64,000 nucleotides of DNA, from NCBI GenBank assembly GCA_964558465.1, contig CAZLEF010000035.1:1-64000 (forward strand), written 5' to 3'. The translations under genes and the position numbers were made by a program. The notes under the pieces are model-generated. The model saw only the letters and a program-made list of their open reading frames with translations. It did no database searches and was not told the origin of the DNA. The DNA comes from JACJYC01 sp964558465 (GTDB taxonomy: Bacteria > Bacteroidota > Bacteroidia > Chitinophagales > Saprospiraceae). Positions 33,669 to 41,948 of this stretch are shown in pieces. Every line of letters starts with the position of its first letter. Within the stretch, counting starts at the first letter, position 1.

Positions 33669-34640
33669 ATGGCTAACCAAATTTTCAGGGCAAAGTTGCT
33701 GCTTTTGCCGCTTTTTTTCAGTCTTATGCCGGCCTTGCAGGGGCAGGAAGGGCCGCAGCAGGTCTATACCGGGGTGTACCTGATGAACCTCTACGACCTG
33801 AATGTGAACGAATATTCCTTTTATGCGGATTTTTATGTCTGGTTCCGCTGGAAGGGCGATCTGGATCCTTGCGGGATCGAATTTGTGAACGGCGTGGAAA
33901 AATGGGGCGTTACCAGCGAAATTTTTTCAGAGGAAGCCAGGGAACTGCCCGACGGCTGGATGTACAACGGCATGCGGATGGAAGGCCGTTTTTATCATTC
34001 CTTTGCCCTGAACCGCTTCCCGCTGGACAAACACGCCTTATCCATCCGCCTGGAAAACACGGATTATACCATGGATTCCCTGGTCTATCTGCCGGATACC
34101 TCCCGTTTTTTGTTCCGGGAAGATTTTATCATCCCCGGCTGGGAGATCGAAAACGCCGACATGGCCGCCCATACCAATACCTATAATACCAATTTCGGCG
34201 ACCCGACGGGCGGGCGGTCGGCCTACAGCAATTTCACGTTTTATATCCACCTCAAGCGACCCCTGAGTTATTTTACCCTGAAACTGATGCTGCCGCTGAT
34301 GGTGGTGATCCTGGCCAGTCTGGGGGCGCTGTTCATCTATCCGAGTTATATCGACGCGCGGATCTCGCTGCCCATCGGCGGTTTGCTGAGCTGCGTTTTC
34401 CTGCAGCAATCGTACAGTTCCGCCCTGCCCGACGTGGGTTATATGGTGCTGATGGACCGGATCTACCTGCTGTCTTACATGTTGATCGCTGCGGTCATCC
34501 TCAAGGTCATGTTGTCCGGGAACAAAGCCGCCACCAGTGAAGGGATGAATTATCCGGGTATTTACCGCGCCAACAAGCGGCTGGCCGTAGTGCTGTTTGC
34601 AGCCTATATGCTGGGTGTTGGGTTGATGGTGGCTTTTTAG
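33669..34640 (+). CDS. pentameric ligand-gated ion channel homologue
   Basis: 323 residues. A signal peptide (1-25) precedes an extracellular beta-sandwich with WFRW (58-61) and the FPLD loop signature (117-120), the prokaryotic counterpart of the Cys-loop. The flanking cysteines are absent. Four membrane helices follow: M1 about 202-224 with conserved Pro209, M2 about 231-254 (ISLPIGGLLSCVFLQQ), M3 about 262-282 and M4 about 304-322. The layout matches GLIC/ELIC-type channels. The ligand, ion selectivity and role are unknown. M2 has no acidic ring at its lower end that would clearly mark cation selectivity. Confidence 0.88.
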   Translation: MANQIFRAKLLLLPLFFSLMPALQGQEGPQQVYTGVYLMNLYDLNVNEYSFYADFYVWFRWKGDLDPCGIEFVNGVEKWGVTSEIFSEEARELPDGWMYNGMRMEGRFYHSFALNRFPLDKHALSIRLENTDYTMDSLVYLPDTSRFLFREDFIIPGWEIENADMAAHTNTYNTNFGDPTGGRSAYSNFTFYIHLKRPLSYFTLKLMLPLMVVILASLGALFIYPSYIDARISLPIGGLLSCVFLQQSYSSALPDVGYMVLMDRIYLLSYMLIAAVILKVMLSGNKAATSEGMNYPGIYRANKRLAVVLFAAYMLGVGLMVAF

Positions 34641-34836
34641 TCCACCTACGCCAAGGCTACGTCGGATGAGAGGGTGAGAGTGCTTCGACTACGCTCAGCA
34701 TGAAAGGGGAGATCCCACGCCGCGGCGTGGCTGCCAACTTCGCCAGGCTGCGGCGGACGGAGGGGGGAGTTTCGGGAGGGAGCCATTGGCCTCGTTCAGC
34801 CACTTTTTAATTGCAAAAATCACCAAAACAAATTTT
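34641..34836. repeat. patchwork of short inverted repeats
   Basis: Contains CTTCGACTACGCTCAGC (34685-34701) and the perfect palindrome CCACGCCGCGGCGTGG (34715-34730). It also has CTACGCCAAGGCTACG near the channel stop codon and GCCAGGCTGCGGCGG. No gene is visible. The words are those seen in other gaps of this window. Confidence 0.6.
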
Positions 34837-35229
34837 ATGAAAAACCCGGCTTTAAAACAACTGATTTTCAGAACCATTCTGGCGGTTGTAGTCGGCGAGG
34901 TCGCTCTGATCTTGTTGACCACGGTAGCCCAGGAAGTCCTGTACGACGGCATTTCTTACACCCATTCTCCGGCAAAAGACCTGATTTTCGGCGGACTGGC
35001 CACCCTGACCGCCGGCGCCATTGCGGGCCTCATCGCCGGTCTGATCGGCGGGAAAACGAATTTCCGGCCGCCGGTGATCCTTTCGATCCTGATTGCCGTG
35101 GAAACCACCGTTCTCATTTCAACCGGAAAAACCGTCGACCCGGCCTGGTTCGACCTGCTCTCCGGGCTGGCCCTGATCGGCAGCGTTTGGGCGGGATATT
35201 TCCTGGCGCAACGGCTCGTCAACCGGTAA
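34837..35229 (+). CDS. small four-helix integral membrane protein
   Basis: 130 residues from ATG 34837. Four hydrophobic segments: about 9-29 (LIFRTILAVVVGEVALILLTTV), 48-70 (LIFGGLATLTAGAIAGLIAG), 77-95 (PPVILSILIAVETTVLIST) and 104-125 (FDLLSGLALIGSVWAGYFLA). Basic residues lie at both ends. No family is recognised. It lies downstream of the channel gene after a repeat patch and upstream of the intradiol dioxygenase gene, both on the same strand. Confidence 0.8.
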   Translation: MKNPALKQLIFRTILAVVVGEVALILLTTVAQEVLYDGISYTHSPAKDLIFGGLATLTAGAIAGLIAGLIGGKTNFRPPVILSILIAVETTVLISTGKTVDPAWFDLLSGLALIGSVWAGYFLAQRLVNR

Positions 35230-35315
35230 ATTTTCATTTTCATGCAACCCTTTTGATCTTTACTGCACCTATACATACAGGACAGACAAACAATATTCAA
35301 CATAAACCAAACCGG

Positions 35316-36005
35316 ATGAAAAGGAAAGAATTTTTGAAAAGAGGCATGTCAGCCCTTGGTATCGCTTTTGTGGCTCCGCTGGTCGCTTCCTGCGCGAAAG
35401 ACGAAATCAACGATTCGGGGTCGTGTACCGCCACCCCCAGCGAAACGGCGGGTCCGTTCCCCACCAAATCGCCGGCTTCCCTGCAAATAACGGATATCCG
35501 GTCCGACCGCACAGGCGTACCCATGACCGTTAAAATTACGGTCCAGGACCGAAATAACGGTTGTGAGCCACTGGAAAACGCCATTGTCGATATCTGGCAT
35601 TGCGACAAGGACGGCTATTACTCAGAATACGGCGGCACTGGTTTACAACAGGTTAATCTGACCGGCGTCCACTTCCTGCGCGGCCGGCAGGTGACGGATG
35701 CCAACGGACAGGTGGCTTTTACCACCATTTTTCCAGGTTGGTACAACGGCAGAGCGCCCCATATCCATGTACATATCTACGACGCAGGCGGCAGTTCCCT
35801 GCTGGTCACCCAGATCGCATTCCCCACCGACGTGTGTAATACCGTTTATACTACCGCGACCAATTTCTACACCAAAGGGACGCAGGATACCTCCAATGCC
35901 GCTGATAACATATTTTCCGACTCGCTGGCGCTGGAAATGGCGGCGGTGTCCGGCAGTGTGGCCGCTGGTTATGAATTGACGCATACGATTGTGGTGAAGG
36001 GGTGA
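35316..36005 (+). CDS. intradiol ring-cleavage dioxygenase, exported lipoprotein
   Basis: 229 residues from ATG 35316. The signal has both a basic RG motif and a lipobox with Cys26 (APLVASC). The Fe(III) ligands of the protocatechuate/catechol dioxygenase fold are in place: Tyr102 (DKDGYYSEY), Tyr143 (FPGWYNGR), His149 and His151 (RAPHIHVHI), with Arg146 beside them. SETAGPF (43-48) opens the domain. Exported members of this group are common in Bacteroidota, where their true substrate is unknown. Cytoplasmic aromatic catabolism is unlikely given the anchor. Confidence 0.92.
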   Translation: MKRKEFLKRGMSALGIAFVAPLVASCAKDEINDSGSCTATPSETAGPFPTKSPASLQITDIRSDRTGVPMTVKITVQDRNNGCEPLENAIVDIWHCDKDGYYSEYGGTGLQQVNLTGVHFLRGRQVTDANGQVAFTTIFPGWYNGRAPHIHVHIYDAGGSSLLVTQIAFPTDVCNTVYTTATNFYTKGTQDTSNAADNIFSDSLALEMAAVSGSVAAGYELTHTIVVKG

Positions 36006-36008
36006 GGG

Positions 36009-36110
36009 GAGTTCGTCAGTTCGCAGTTCGCAGTTCGCAGTTGTTGGAAACGGAATGCCGTTATTTGAACGGGATCAGGACTGCCAACTGTAGACTGCAG
36101 GACTGTTGAA
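36009..36110. repeat. CAGTTCG tandem with complementary right arm
   Basis: The left arm has CAGTTCG/CAGTTCGCAGTT units (36014-36040). The right arm (36079-36107) has GGACTGCCAACTGTAGACTG words. The vocabulary matches 8371-8405. It fills the gap after the dioxygenase gene. Confidence 0.7.
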
Positions 36111-36140
36111 CTTCTAATCATCCATCAACCTATACCCGGA

Positions 36141-36905
36141 ATGTCAGGAATCAAACAAGTCTCCGGAAAAATCTACCTCGCCGAACAACGGGGTTGCACA
36201 CAAAGCGACCAATACCGGTGTCTGCATACCTTCAATGATGGAGCGTACCAGCACTCGGACCGGTCGCCGGTCGGCATTTTACAAGTATTCAACGAAAACA
36301 CCCTTGCCGGCGGCTATAGTCTACCGGTTCAAGTCCCCCCGGGTGTTGAATTGATTTTGTTGCCCCTGGTCGGCGGGGTGCGATTTGAACATCAGGAACA
36401 GGTGCATTTCGTGGAAGCCGGCTCTCTTCTCTCGTTCCGGCCCACAACCGATTCAACCGGCGCCATCGCAAATGCTTACGACCAAGACCTGGTCAGTTAT
36501 CTGGAGATCCGGCTGGAGGCCCCCAACGCCCTGCCGGAGGCCCGTATAGAACGGGGGGTTTTTGACCTGGACAAGTCCAGAAACCGATTGTTCCGCCTTT
36601 TATCAGCCTCTTCGGATCCTCCTGGATTTTCGCTCCTGGCCGGGAAATTTGATGGAAGGACGGATTGCCTGTACCGGCTCGATAACCCGCTGAACACCCT
36701 GTTCGTTTTTGTGATCGACGGGGCGTTTGAAGTCCAGAACCGGTTGCTCCACCCACGGGACGGATTAAGCCTGAGCGGGCTGGAAGAACTGGAACTGGAG
36801 GCACTCTCGAATGACGCGGTGGTGGTGATGATGGAAATAACCGGAAAAAATCCGGACCTTTCCTGTCAAAATAGGACAATTCAATCTAATGATCCGTATC
36901 GGTGA
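36141..36905 (+). CDS. pirin-like cupin protein
   Basis: 254 residues forming two cupin-like beta-barrels. SPVGILQVFNENTLAGGYSL (about 41-60) occupies the place of the pirin-family metal loop. The usual histidine metal ligands (HxH) are not evident, so metal binding is doubtful. The C-terminal barrel matches the quercetinase-like pirin C-terminal domain. Homologues include quercetin dioxygenase-type proteins and redox-sensing regulators. The 3' end overlaps the next gene by 17 bases, so the two are probably translated together. Confidence 0.75.
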   Translation: MSGIKQVSGKIYLAEQRGCTQSDQYRCLHTFNDGAYQHSDRSPVGILQVFNENTLAGGYSLPVQVPPGVELILLPLVGGVRFEHQEQVHFVEAGSLLSFRPTTDSTGAIANAYDQDLVSYLEIRLEAPNALPEARIERGVFDLDKSRNRLFRLLSASSDPPGFSLLAGKFDGRTDCLYRLDNPLNTLFVFVIDGAFEVQNRLLHPRDGLSLSGLEELELEALSNDAVVVMMEITGKNPDLSCQNRTIQSNDPYR

Positions 36906-37722
36906 ATACCAGACATTGACCATCAACCGCGAAACACCCCAGGGGTTTTACCTGGAAGACGGGGAAGGCAACGCCGTGCTCCTGCCCAGGGCCTACATCA
37001 CGCCTGAAATGAAGACCGGCGATCCGGTTGAAGTATTCGTCTATTGCGATTCAGAGGACAAGGTGGTCGCCACTACCGAAAAACCCATGCTGACCGTTGG
37101 GCAATTTGCTTACCTGAAAGTGACGGATGTCAACGAGATCGGCGCTTTTTGCGACTGGGGCATGCAAAAGGAACTGTTCATCCCGTTCCGCAACCAGCGG
37201 GTCAAGCTGATCCCCGGCCGGAGTTACGTGGTCCATATGTACCTCGACGAATTGTCCAACCGCCTGGTAGGGGCCACCAAACTCGGCCGCTACCTCAAAC
37301 AGGCTGCCGACGAACACCTGAAAATGGGCCAGGAAGTCGACCTGCTCGTCTATTCCCAAACCGACCTGGGGTACAAGGTTATCGTCAATCAGACCTACGC
37401 AGGGCTGGTCTACGACAATGAAACCCACCAGCCTCTCAGCCCCGGACAACAACTTAAAGGCTACGTCAAACCCCTGCGCGAAGACGGAAAGATCGACCTC
37501 AGCCTCTTTCCGATCGGCCATAAAAGTATCGAACCCAACGCCCAAAAGATCCTCGACAAACTGGAAAAAAACAACGGCTTTTTGCCCTTTACCGATAAAA
37601 GCGACCCGGACGCCATCTGGGCAGAATTTGGCATCAGCAAAAAATTGTTCAAAAAAGCGCTGGGCAATTTATATAAACAGAAATTGGTGGAGTTGCGGGA
37701 GGATGGTGTTTATGGGCGGTAG
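36889..37722 (+). CDS. cvfB: CvfB-like S1 RNA-binding protein
   Basis: 277 residues with the CvfB layout: three S1-like OB domains (the first near 1-60, the second with AYLKVTDVNEIGAFCDWGMQKELFIP, the third with GYVKPLREDGKIDLSLFPIG) and a C-terminal winged helix (GISKKLFKKALGNLYKQKLV). The family binds RNA and affects virulence-factor and mRNA control in Firmicutes. The role in this phylum is not established. It overlaps the pirin-like gene by 17 bases. After its stop, GGTAGACGGTGGAGG words and an ACTCC-TTT-GGAGT hairpin fill the gap to the radical SAM cluster. Confidence 0.92.
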   Translation: MIRIGEYQTLTINRETPQGFYLEDGEGNAVLLPRAYITPEMKTGDPVEVFVYCDSEDKVVATTEKPMLTVGQFAYLKVTDVNEIGAFCDWGMQKELFIPFRNQRVKLIPGRSYVVHMYLDELSNRLVGATKLGRYLKQAADEHLKMGQEVDLLVYSQTDLGYKVIVNQTYAGLVYDNETHQPLSPGQQLKGYVKPLREDGKIDLSLFPIGHKSIEPNAQKILDKLEKNNGFLPFTDKSDPDAIWAEFGISKKLFKKALGNLYKQKLVELREDGVYGR

Positions 37723-37887
37723 ACGGTGGAGGGTGGACGGTAGATGGTCCGTAGGACTCCTTTGGAGTAGATGGTCAATCATCAGTCAAAATTCACCCAG
37801 CGTTAAACGGATGCCCACTCCCCATTTCCGTCCCTCCCCCGCCAAAACCCTCCAAAATCCCGTACCTTTACCCCGAAAATCGCCGTC

Positions 37888-39489
37888 ATGCCGTCGCTAC
37901 GCATCCTCTTCACCCATTCTTATATCCTCCGGCTGGATCCAAAACAGGAACAGTGGAACAAACCGTATCCACCGCTGATGACGTTACTCGCTGCGGCCCG
38001 GGTGAGAGAGGTGAGAGAGGTGAGAGGGGGTGAGAGGGGTGAGAGAAGGAGAGAGGGAGAGAGGGAGAGAGGGGACGAGAGCACCCAGTCACCCCCTCAC
38101 CAAGTCACCCCCTCACCAAGTCTCCCCATCTCCCAGTCTCCCAGTCTCCACCTCTTCGACCCCCAATTCTCCCCCGGCCCCGAAGCCATTTTCCCCGTCC
38201 TGGAAACCACCCGGCCGGATATCCTGGTCATCTTCGACGACGGCTTCAACTACCTCACCAAAATGTGTCTGACCAATATGCGGGAGGCGGCCTGGATCAT
38301 GGCCCGCAAGGCGCAATCTCTGGGCGCCAAGGTGATCGTGTGCAGTTCGGACGCTACCGACCATTACCGGGCTTACCTCGACAACGGCGCGGATTTTGTA
38401 CTCCTGGGAGAAGGCGAACAAACCCTGGTGGAACTGGTCGAAGCCCTGCAAACCGGACGACCTGCCGACACACTGCCCGGCCTCGCCTGCAAAACCGACG
38501 GCGCCGTAAAGGTCAACCCGCGCAGGGCCCTCATGGCCGACCTCAACGCCCTGCCCCTGCCCGCCTGGGACCTGATCGACCTGTCGGAATACCGCCGCCG
38601 CTGGGAAACCCATTGGGGTTATTTTTCGCTCAATATCGCCACGACCCGGGGTTGCCCCTACCAATGCAACTGGTGCGCCAAACCCATCTACGGCAACGCC
38701 TACAAAATGCGCAGCCCGGAAAATGTGGTGCAGGAAATCGAACTGCTGCAACAAACGACTTCATTCGGCCATATCTGGTTTTGCGATGATATTTTTGGAC
38801 TCAAACGATCCTGGGTAATGGAGTTTGCAGAACTGATCCGCCAAAAAGAGATCAAAATCCGGTATAAGATCCAATCGCGGGCCGACCTGCTGGTGAAGGA
38901 CCAGTACATCGAGGCCCTGAAGGCTTCCGGCTGCGAGGAGGTCTGGATGGGCGTGGAAAGCGGCGCCCAGGAGATCCTCGACGCGATGGATAAAGGCATC
39001 ACCCTCGAAGAAGTGCGCACGGCCACCCGGAAACTGAAGGAAAACGGGATCAGGCCCTGTTTTTTTATTCAGTTCGGTTACCCCGGAGAAACAGCCGGCC
39101 ATATCCGGCAGACCGTCGACCTGATCCTGGAACTGCTGCCGCACGATATCGGCATTTCGGTATCGTACCCGCTGCCGGGCACCGGATTTTATGACAAAGT
39201 AGCCGGCGACCTGAAAAAAAAGGCCAACTGGACGGATTCGAACGACCTGGATCTGATGTTTGCCAACACCTACCCGCCGGCTTTTTACAAACAACTCTAC
39301 CAGTATGTGCACCGGAAATTTCGGCGGCAACACGCCCTGGCAAGGGTCCTGGAATTGCTGCGCTCACCCCGGCGCCTCAACTACCCAAACCTGAAAAAGG
39401 CGCTTTCGATCCTGTATTACGGCCCAGCCGCTATCCTGGCCAAACGCCGCCTCAAAACCATCGCCCATGAAGCTGCAGCAAGCCTTTGA
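37888..39489 (+). CDS. B12-binding-type radical SAM protein with repeat-encoded insertion
   Basis: 533 residues. The N-terminal cobalamin-binding-type Rossmann domain (about 1-190) opens MPSLRILFTHSYI and continues to GEGEQTLVELVEAL. The radical SAM core has its [4Fe-4S] cluster cysteines at Cys256, Cys260 and Cys263 (RGCPYQCNWC), then GVESGAQEILDAM. Residues 39-88 are low-complexity (VREVREVRGG...SPSLPISQSP) and are written by a G-rich/C-rich paired-arm repeat. The paralogue at 40448 has only a short turn there. The reading frame stays open across it. It is the first gene of the plus-strand cluster and overlaps the methyltransferase by 23 bases. It may catalyse C-methylation or a related radical reaction on a lipid or sugar. 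Confidence 0.9.
   Translation: MPSLRILFTHSYILRLDPKQEQWNKPYPPLMTLLAAARVREVREVRGGERGERRREGERERGDESTQSPPHQVTPSPSLPISQSPSLHLFDPQFSPGPEAIFPVLETTRPDILVIFDDGFNYLTKMCLTNMREAAWIMARKAQSLGAKVIVCSSDATDHYRAYLDNGADFVLLGEGEQTLVELVEALQTGRPADTLPGLACKTDGAVKVNPRRALMADLNALPLPAWDLIDLSEYRRRWETHWGYFSLNIATTRGCPYQCNWCAKPIYGNAYKMRSPENVVQEIELLQQTTSFGHIWFCDDIFGLKRSWVMEFAELIRQKEIKIRYKIQSRADLLVKDQYIEALKASGCEEVWMGVESGAQEILDAMDKGITLEEVRTATRKLKENGIRPCFFIQFGYPGETAGHIRQTVDLILELLPHDIGISVSYPLPGTGFYDKVAGDLKKKANWTDSNDLDLMFANTYPPAFYKQLYQYVHRKFRRQHALARVLELLRSPRRLNYPNLKKALSILYYGPAAILAKRRLKTIAHEAAASL
38002..38151. repeat. paired-arm repeat inside a radical SAM gene
   Basis: The left arm is GGTGAGAGAGGTGAGAG-type words (38001-38070). 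The right arm is CACCCCCTCACCAAGTC and CTCCCAGTCTCC words (38090-38147). It shares vocabulary with the intergenic elements at 297-495 and 29510-29562. It adds about 50 codons in frame with no stop. Confidence 0.9.
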
Positions 39490-40255
39490 TCAATATGCGG
39501 AAGGTTACGACGCAGATTTCACCCATACAGCTACCGGACAGGCGCAGCGCAAACAGGTGTGGAAGGCGTTGGAACCCTGCCTGAAATCCGGCTCTGACAT
39601 CCTGGAAATCAACTGCGGCGCCGGCGAAGACGCCATCCGGTTGTCGCAAATGGGCTTCAAGGTGCTGGCGACGGATATCTCCCCTGAAATGATCCGGGTG
39701 GCAGGAGGTAAAAAGCTGCAAGCCGGGGTTTTAAATCTGACCCTGATGCAGGCCGGTTTCCTGGAACTGGGACAAAAACTGGCAGGCAGCCGGTTCGACC
39801 TCATCTTTTCCAATTTTGGCGGATTAAATTGCCTTTCGCCGGACGAAACCAGGGGCCTGGCGCCGGTCTTCCACGAATTGCTGAACCCGGGCGGGCGGTT
39901 GTTCCTCGTTTACATGAGCAAATATTGCCTGTGGGAAAACGCCTATTTCAGGCTGAAAGGACAACCGGAAGCGGCTGTCAGGCGGCATTCGGGGTACGCG
40001 ACGGCCGCGATTGGCGGGGAACAGATCGGCGTTTGGTATTATACGCCAAATGAACTGGAAACCATATTCAGTCCGCATTTCCGGAAATTAAAGGTACGGC
40101 CTGTCGGGCTGTTTGCGCCGCCTTCTTACCTTGAACATTATTTCAGCAAACGGCAAACCCTCCTGAAATTCCTGGAATGGACGGATGGCTTGCTGAATTT
40201 TCCACTGGCGGCTGACTATGCGGATCATTTTGTGGTTATTTTTGAAAAATTGTAG
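39467..40255 (+). CDS. class I SAM-dependent methyltransferase
   Basis: 262 residues. Motif I is DILEINCGAGEDAIRLSQMG (about 44-63), a VLExGCGxG variant. ATDISPEMI holds the acidic residue that binds the AdoMet ribose, and FDLIFSNFGGLNCLSP gives the post-I and motif II region. It is a cytoplasmic methyltransferase of the ubiquinone/sugar/lipid-like class, and its substrate is unknown. Its start lies inside the 3' end of the first radical SAM gene (23-base overlap), which argues for coupled translation. Confidence 0.9.
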   Translation: MKLQQAFDQYAEGYDADFTHTATGQAQRKQVWKALEPCLKSGSDILEINCGAGEDAIRLSQMGFKVLATDISPEMIRVAGGKKLQAGVLNLTLMQAGFLELGQKLAGSRFDLIFSNFGGLNCLSPDETRGLAPVFHELLNPGGRLFLVYMSKYCLWENAYFRLKGQPEAAVRRHSGYATAAIGGEQIGVWYYTPNELETIFSPHFRKLKVRPVGLFAPPSYLEHYFSKRQTLLKFLEWTDGLLNFPLAADYADHFVVIFEKL

Positions 40256-40326
40256 TTGGTTTATTGTTGTTCATTGTCGTTCATGCGAATCAATAGTTAA
40301 AAAGGGGGCTTGGGGGACGGTAACTC

Positions 40327-40402
40327 AACACAAGGACACAAAGGTTTCACAACGCACACAAAGGAAATTGTGACTTTGTGCTTCCCATTGTGTCTTTGTG
40401 TT
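40327..40402. repeat. inverted repeat of ACACAAAGG words
   Basis: The left arm (AACACAAGGACACAAAGG...) and right arm (...GTGTCTTTGTGTT) pair as a stem of about 30 bp with mismatches around a short loop. Related words occur at 31090-31125 and 50225-50285. It sits between the methyltransferase and the second radical SAM gene, where it might shape read-through. Confidence 0.8.
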
Positions 40403-40447
40403 AAAAACGCAGATGCAGCAATCCGGCCACATTCTCATTCAAGAATT

Positions 40448-41947
40448 ATGAAGATCCTCCTCACACACGGCTACTTCCTGAATGAAGACCCCCGGGAGCA
40501 GGCGATCATGAAGCCCTACCCTCCCCTGGGTTTGTTGTATATATCCGCGTATCTGGAAGAAAACGGTTTTGACAATGATGTCTTTGACACCACCTTTTCT
40601 GATTTTCAAGGACTGAAAACCCGCCTCAACCATGAGCCGCCCGACCTGCTCGGCATTTACACCAACCTGATGACCAAGCTCAATGTGCTGAAGATCATCC
40701 GGGATATCAAGGAAAACCCCTGCCTGAAACATTGCAGGATCGTGTTGGGCGGGCCGGAAGTGCGCCACCACGCCCCACAGTTCCTGGCCCACGGCGCCGA
40801 TATCCTCGTGTTCGGGGAGGGCGAACAGACCATGCTGGAACTGGCCGGATTTTACGCTCAGAACGATCCTGGAAAACCGGTCCATATACCGGGTATCGCC
40901 TACCTCGACAACGACGGAAACCCCGTTTTTACTCCCGAAAGGGGGCTGATGAAAGACCTCGACGATTTGCCCCTGCCCAACCGCAAAAAGATCGACCTAC
41001 AGCGGTATTTCGACGCCTGGCGCGCGCGCCACGGGTACGCCATGGTATCGGTGAGCACCATGCGGGGCTGCCCTTATGCCTGCAAATGGTGCAGCCGGGC
41101 CGTATACGGAAAATCGTACAGGCGCAGGAGCCCGGCCCGGGTAGTGGAAGAGCTCGATTATCTGCGCACCCATTACGACTTCGACAACATCTGGTTTGTC
41201 GACGATGTATTCACCATCAACCAGCGCTGGATGCGGGACTTTGCCGGGTTGATGGCTGCCAAAAACCGGGTGATCCCTTATGAAGCCATTACCCGGGCCG
41301 ACCGGATGAACGAAGAGATCGTCGGGTTGCTGAAACAAACCGGCTGTTTCCGGGTCTGGATCGGGGCCGAAAGCGGCTCCCAGGCCGTGCTCGACGCCAT
41401 GAAACGCATGGTGGAGATCAGCAAGGTGACGGAGATGGTGCGCCTGTCCAAACACCACGGCATCGAAACCGGGAATTTTATCATGCTGGGTTATCCCGGC
41501 GAAACGGAGGCCGATATCCGGCAGACCCTTCGTTTCCTGCGCGAAGCCGACCCTGACCATTTCACCCTGACCGTAGCCTACCCCATCAAAGGCACAGAAT
41601 TGTATGAGGAAACGGAATCCCAGTTCACCACCCACCACCCCTGGGCAGCGTCCACCGACCGCGACATCGACTTCAAACGGGCCTATTCCCGCCAATATTA
41701 CCACCACGCCATGAACTGGATCCAGCGCGAAATGGCGTTTCGCCGCCTGAGCGGATTGCCGGCGTTGAAAGCCAAAGTGCGCGCCTGGCAAGCCCGGCTG
41801 GGTATGTGGTCGGCGCGCTTATCATACTCCAGTGGAATAGGTTTTGTACATTTATGGATAGCTGCCGCCTTTAGGGGTAAGGGGCGAGCGCGGGCAAATG
41901 CACAAAACCTATTGCGGCGAAGTATTAATCGCCCAAATACCCGGTAA
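40448..41947 (+). CDS. B12-binding-domain radical SAM protein
   Basis: 499 residues from ATG 40448 (MKILLTHGYFLNEDPREQAI). The cobalamin-type N-terminal domain reads KPYPPLGLLYISAYLEENGF, followed by DILVFGEGEQTMLELAG. The radical SAM core cluster cysteines are Cys208, Cys212 and Cys215 (RGCPYACKWC), followed by IGAESGSQAVLDAM. The C-terminal helical tail is basic. It is a close paralogue of the first cluster gene but without the insertion. The cobalamin lower-ligand motif DxHxxG is absent, so cofactor binding may be base-off without His, or lost. The next gene starts one base after its stop. Confidence 0.92.
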   Translation: MKILLTHGYFLNEDPREQAIMKPYPPLGLLYISAYLEENGFDNDVFDTTFSDFQGLKTRLNHEPPDLLGIYTNLMTKLNVLKIIRDIKENPCLKHCRIVLGGPEVRHHAPQFLAHGADILVFGEGEQTMLELAGFYAQNDPGKPVHIPGIAYLDNDGNPVFTPERGLMKDLDDLPLPNRKKIDLQRYFDAWRARHGYAMVSVSTMRGCPYACKWCSRAVYGKSYRRRSPARVVEELDYLRTHYDFDNIWFVDDVFTINQRWMRDFAGLMAAKNRVIPYEAITRADRMNEEIVGLLKQTGCFRVWIGAESGSQAVLDAMKRMVEISKVTEMVRLSKHHGIETGNFIMLGYPGETEADIRQTLRFLREADPDHFTLTVAYPIKGTELYEETESQFTTHHPWAASTDRDIDFKRAYSRQYYHHAMNWIQREMAFRRLSGLPALKAKVRAWQARLGMWSARLSYSSGIGFVHLWIAAAFRGKGRARANAQNLLRRSINRPNTR

Positions 41948-41948
41948 T

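Noticed and set aside
29837..36005. Aromatic degradation pathway linking the thiolase and the intradiol dioxygenase
   Set aside because: The dioxygenase has a lipoprotein signal and the other pathway genes are missing, so a joint pathway is not supported.
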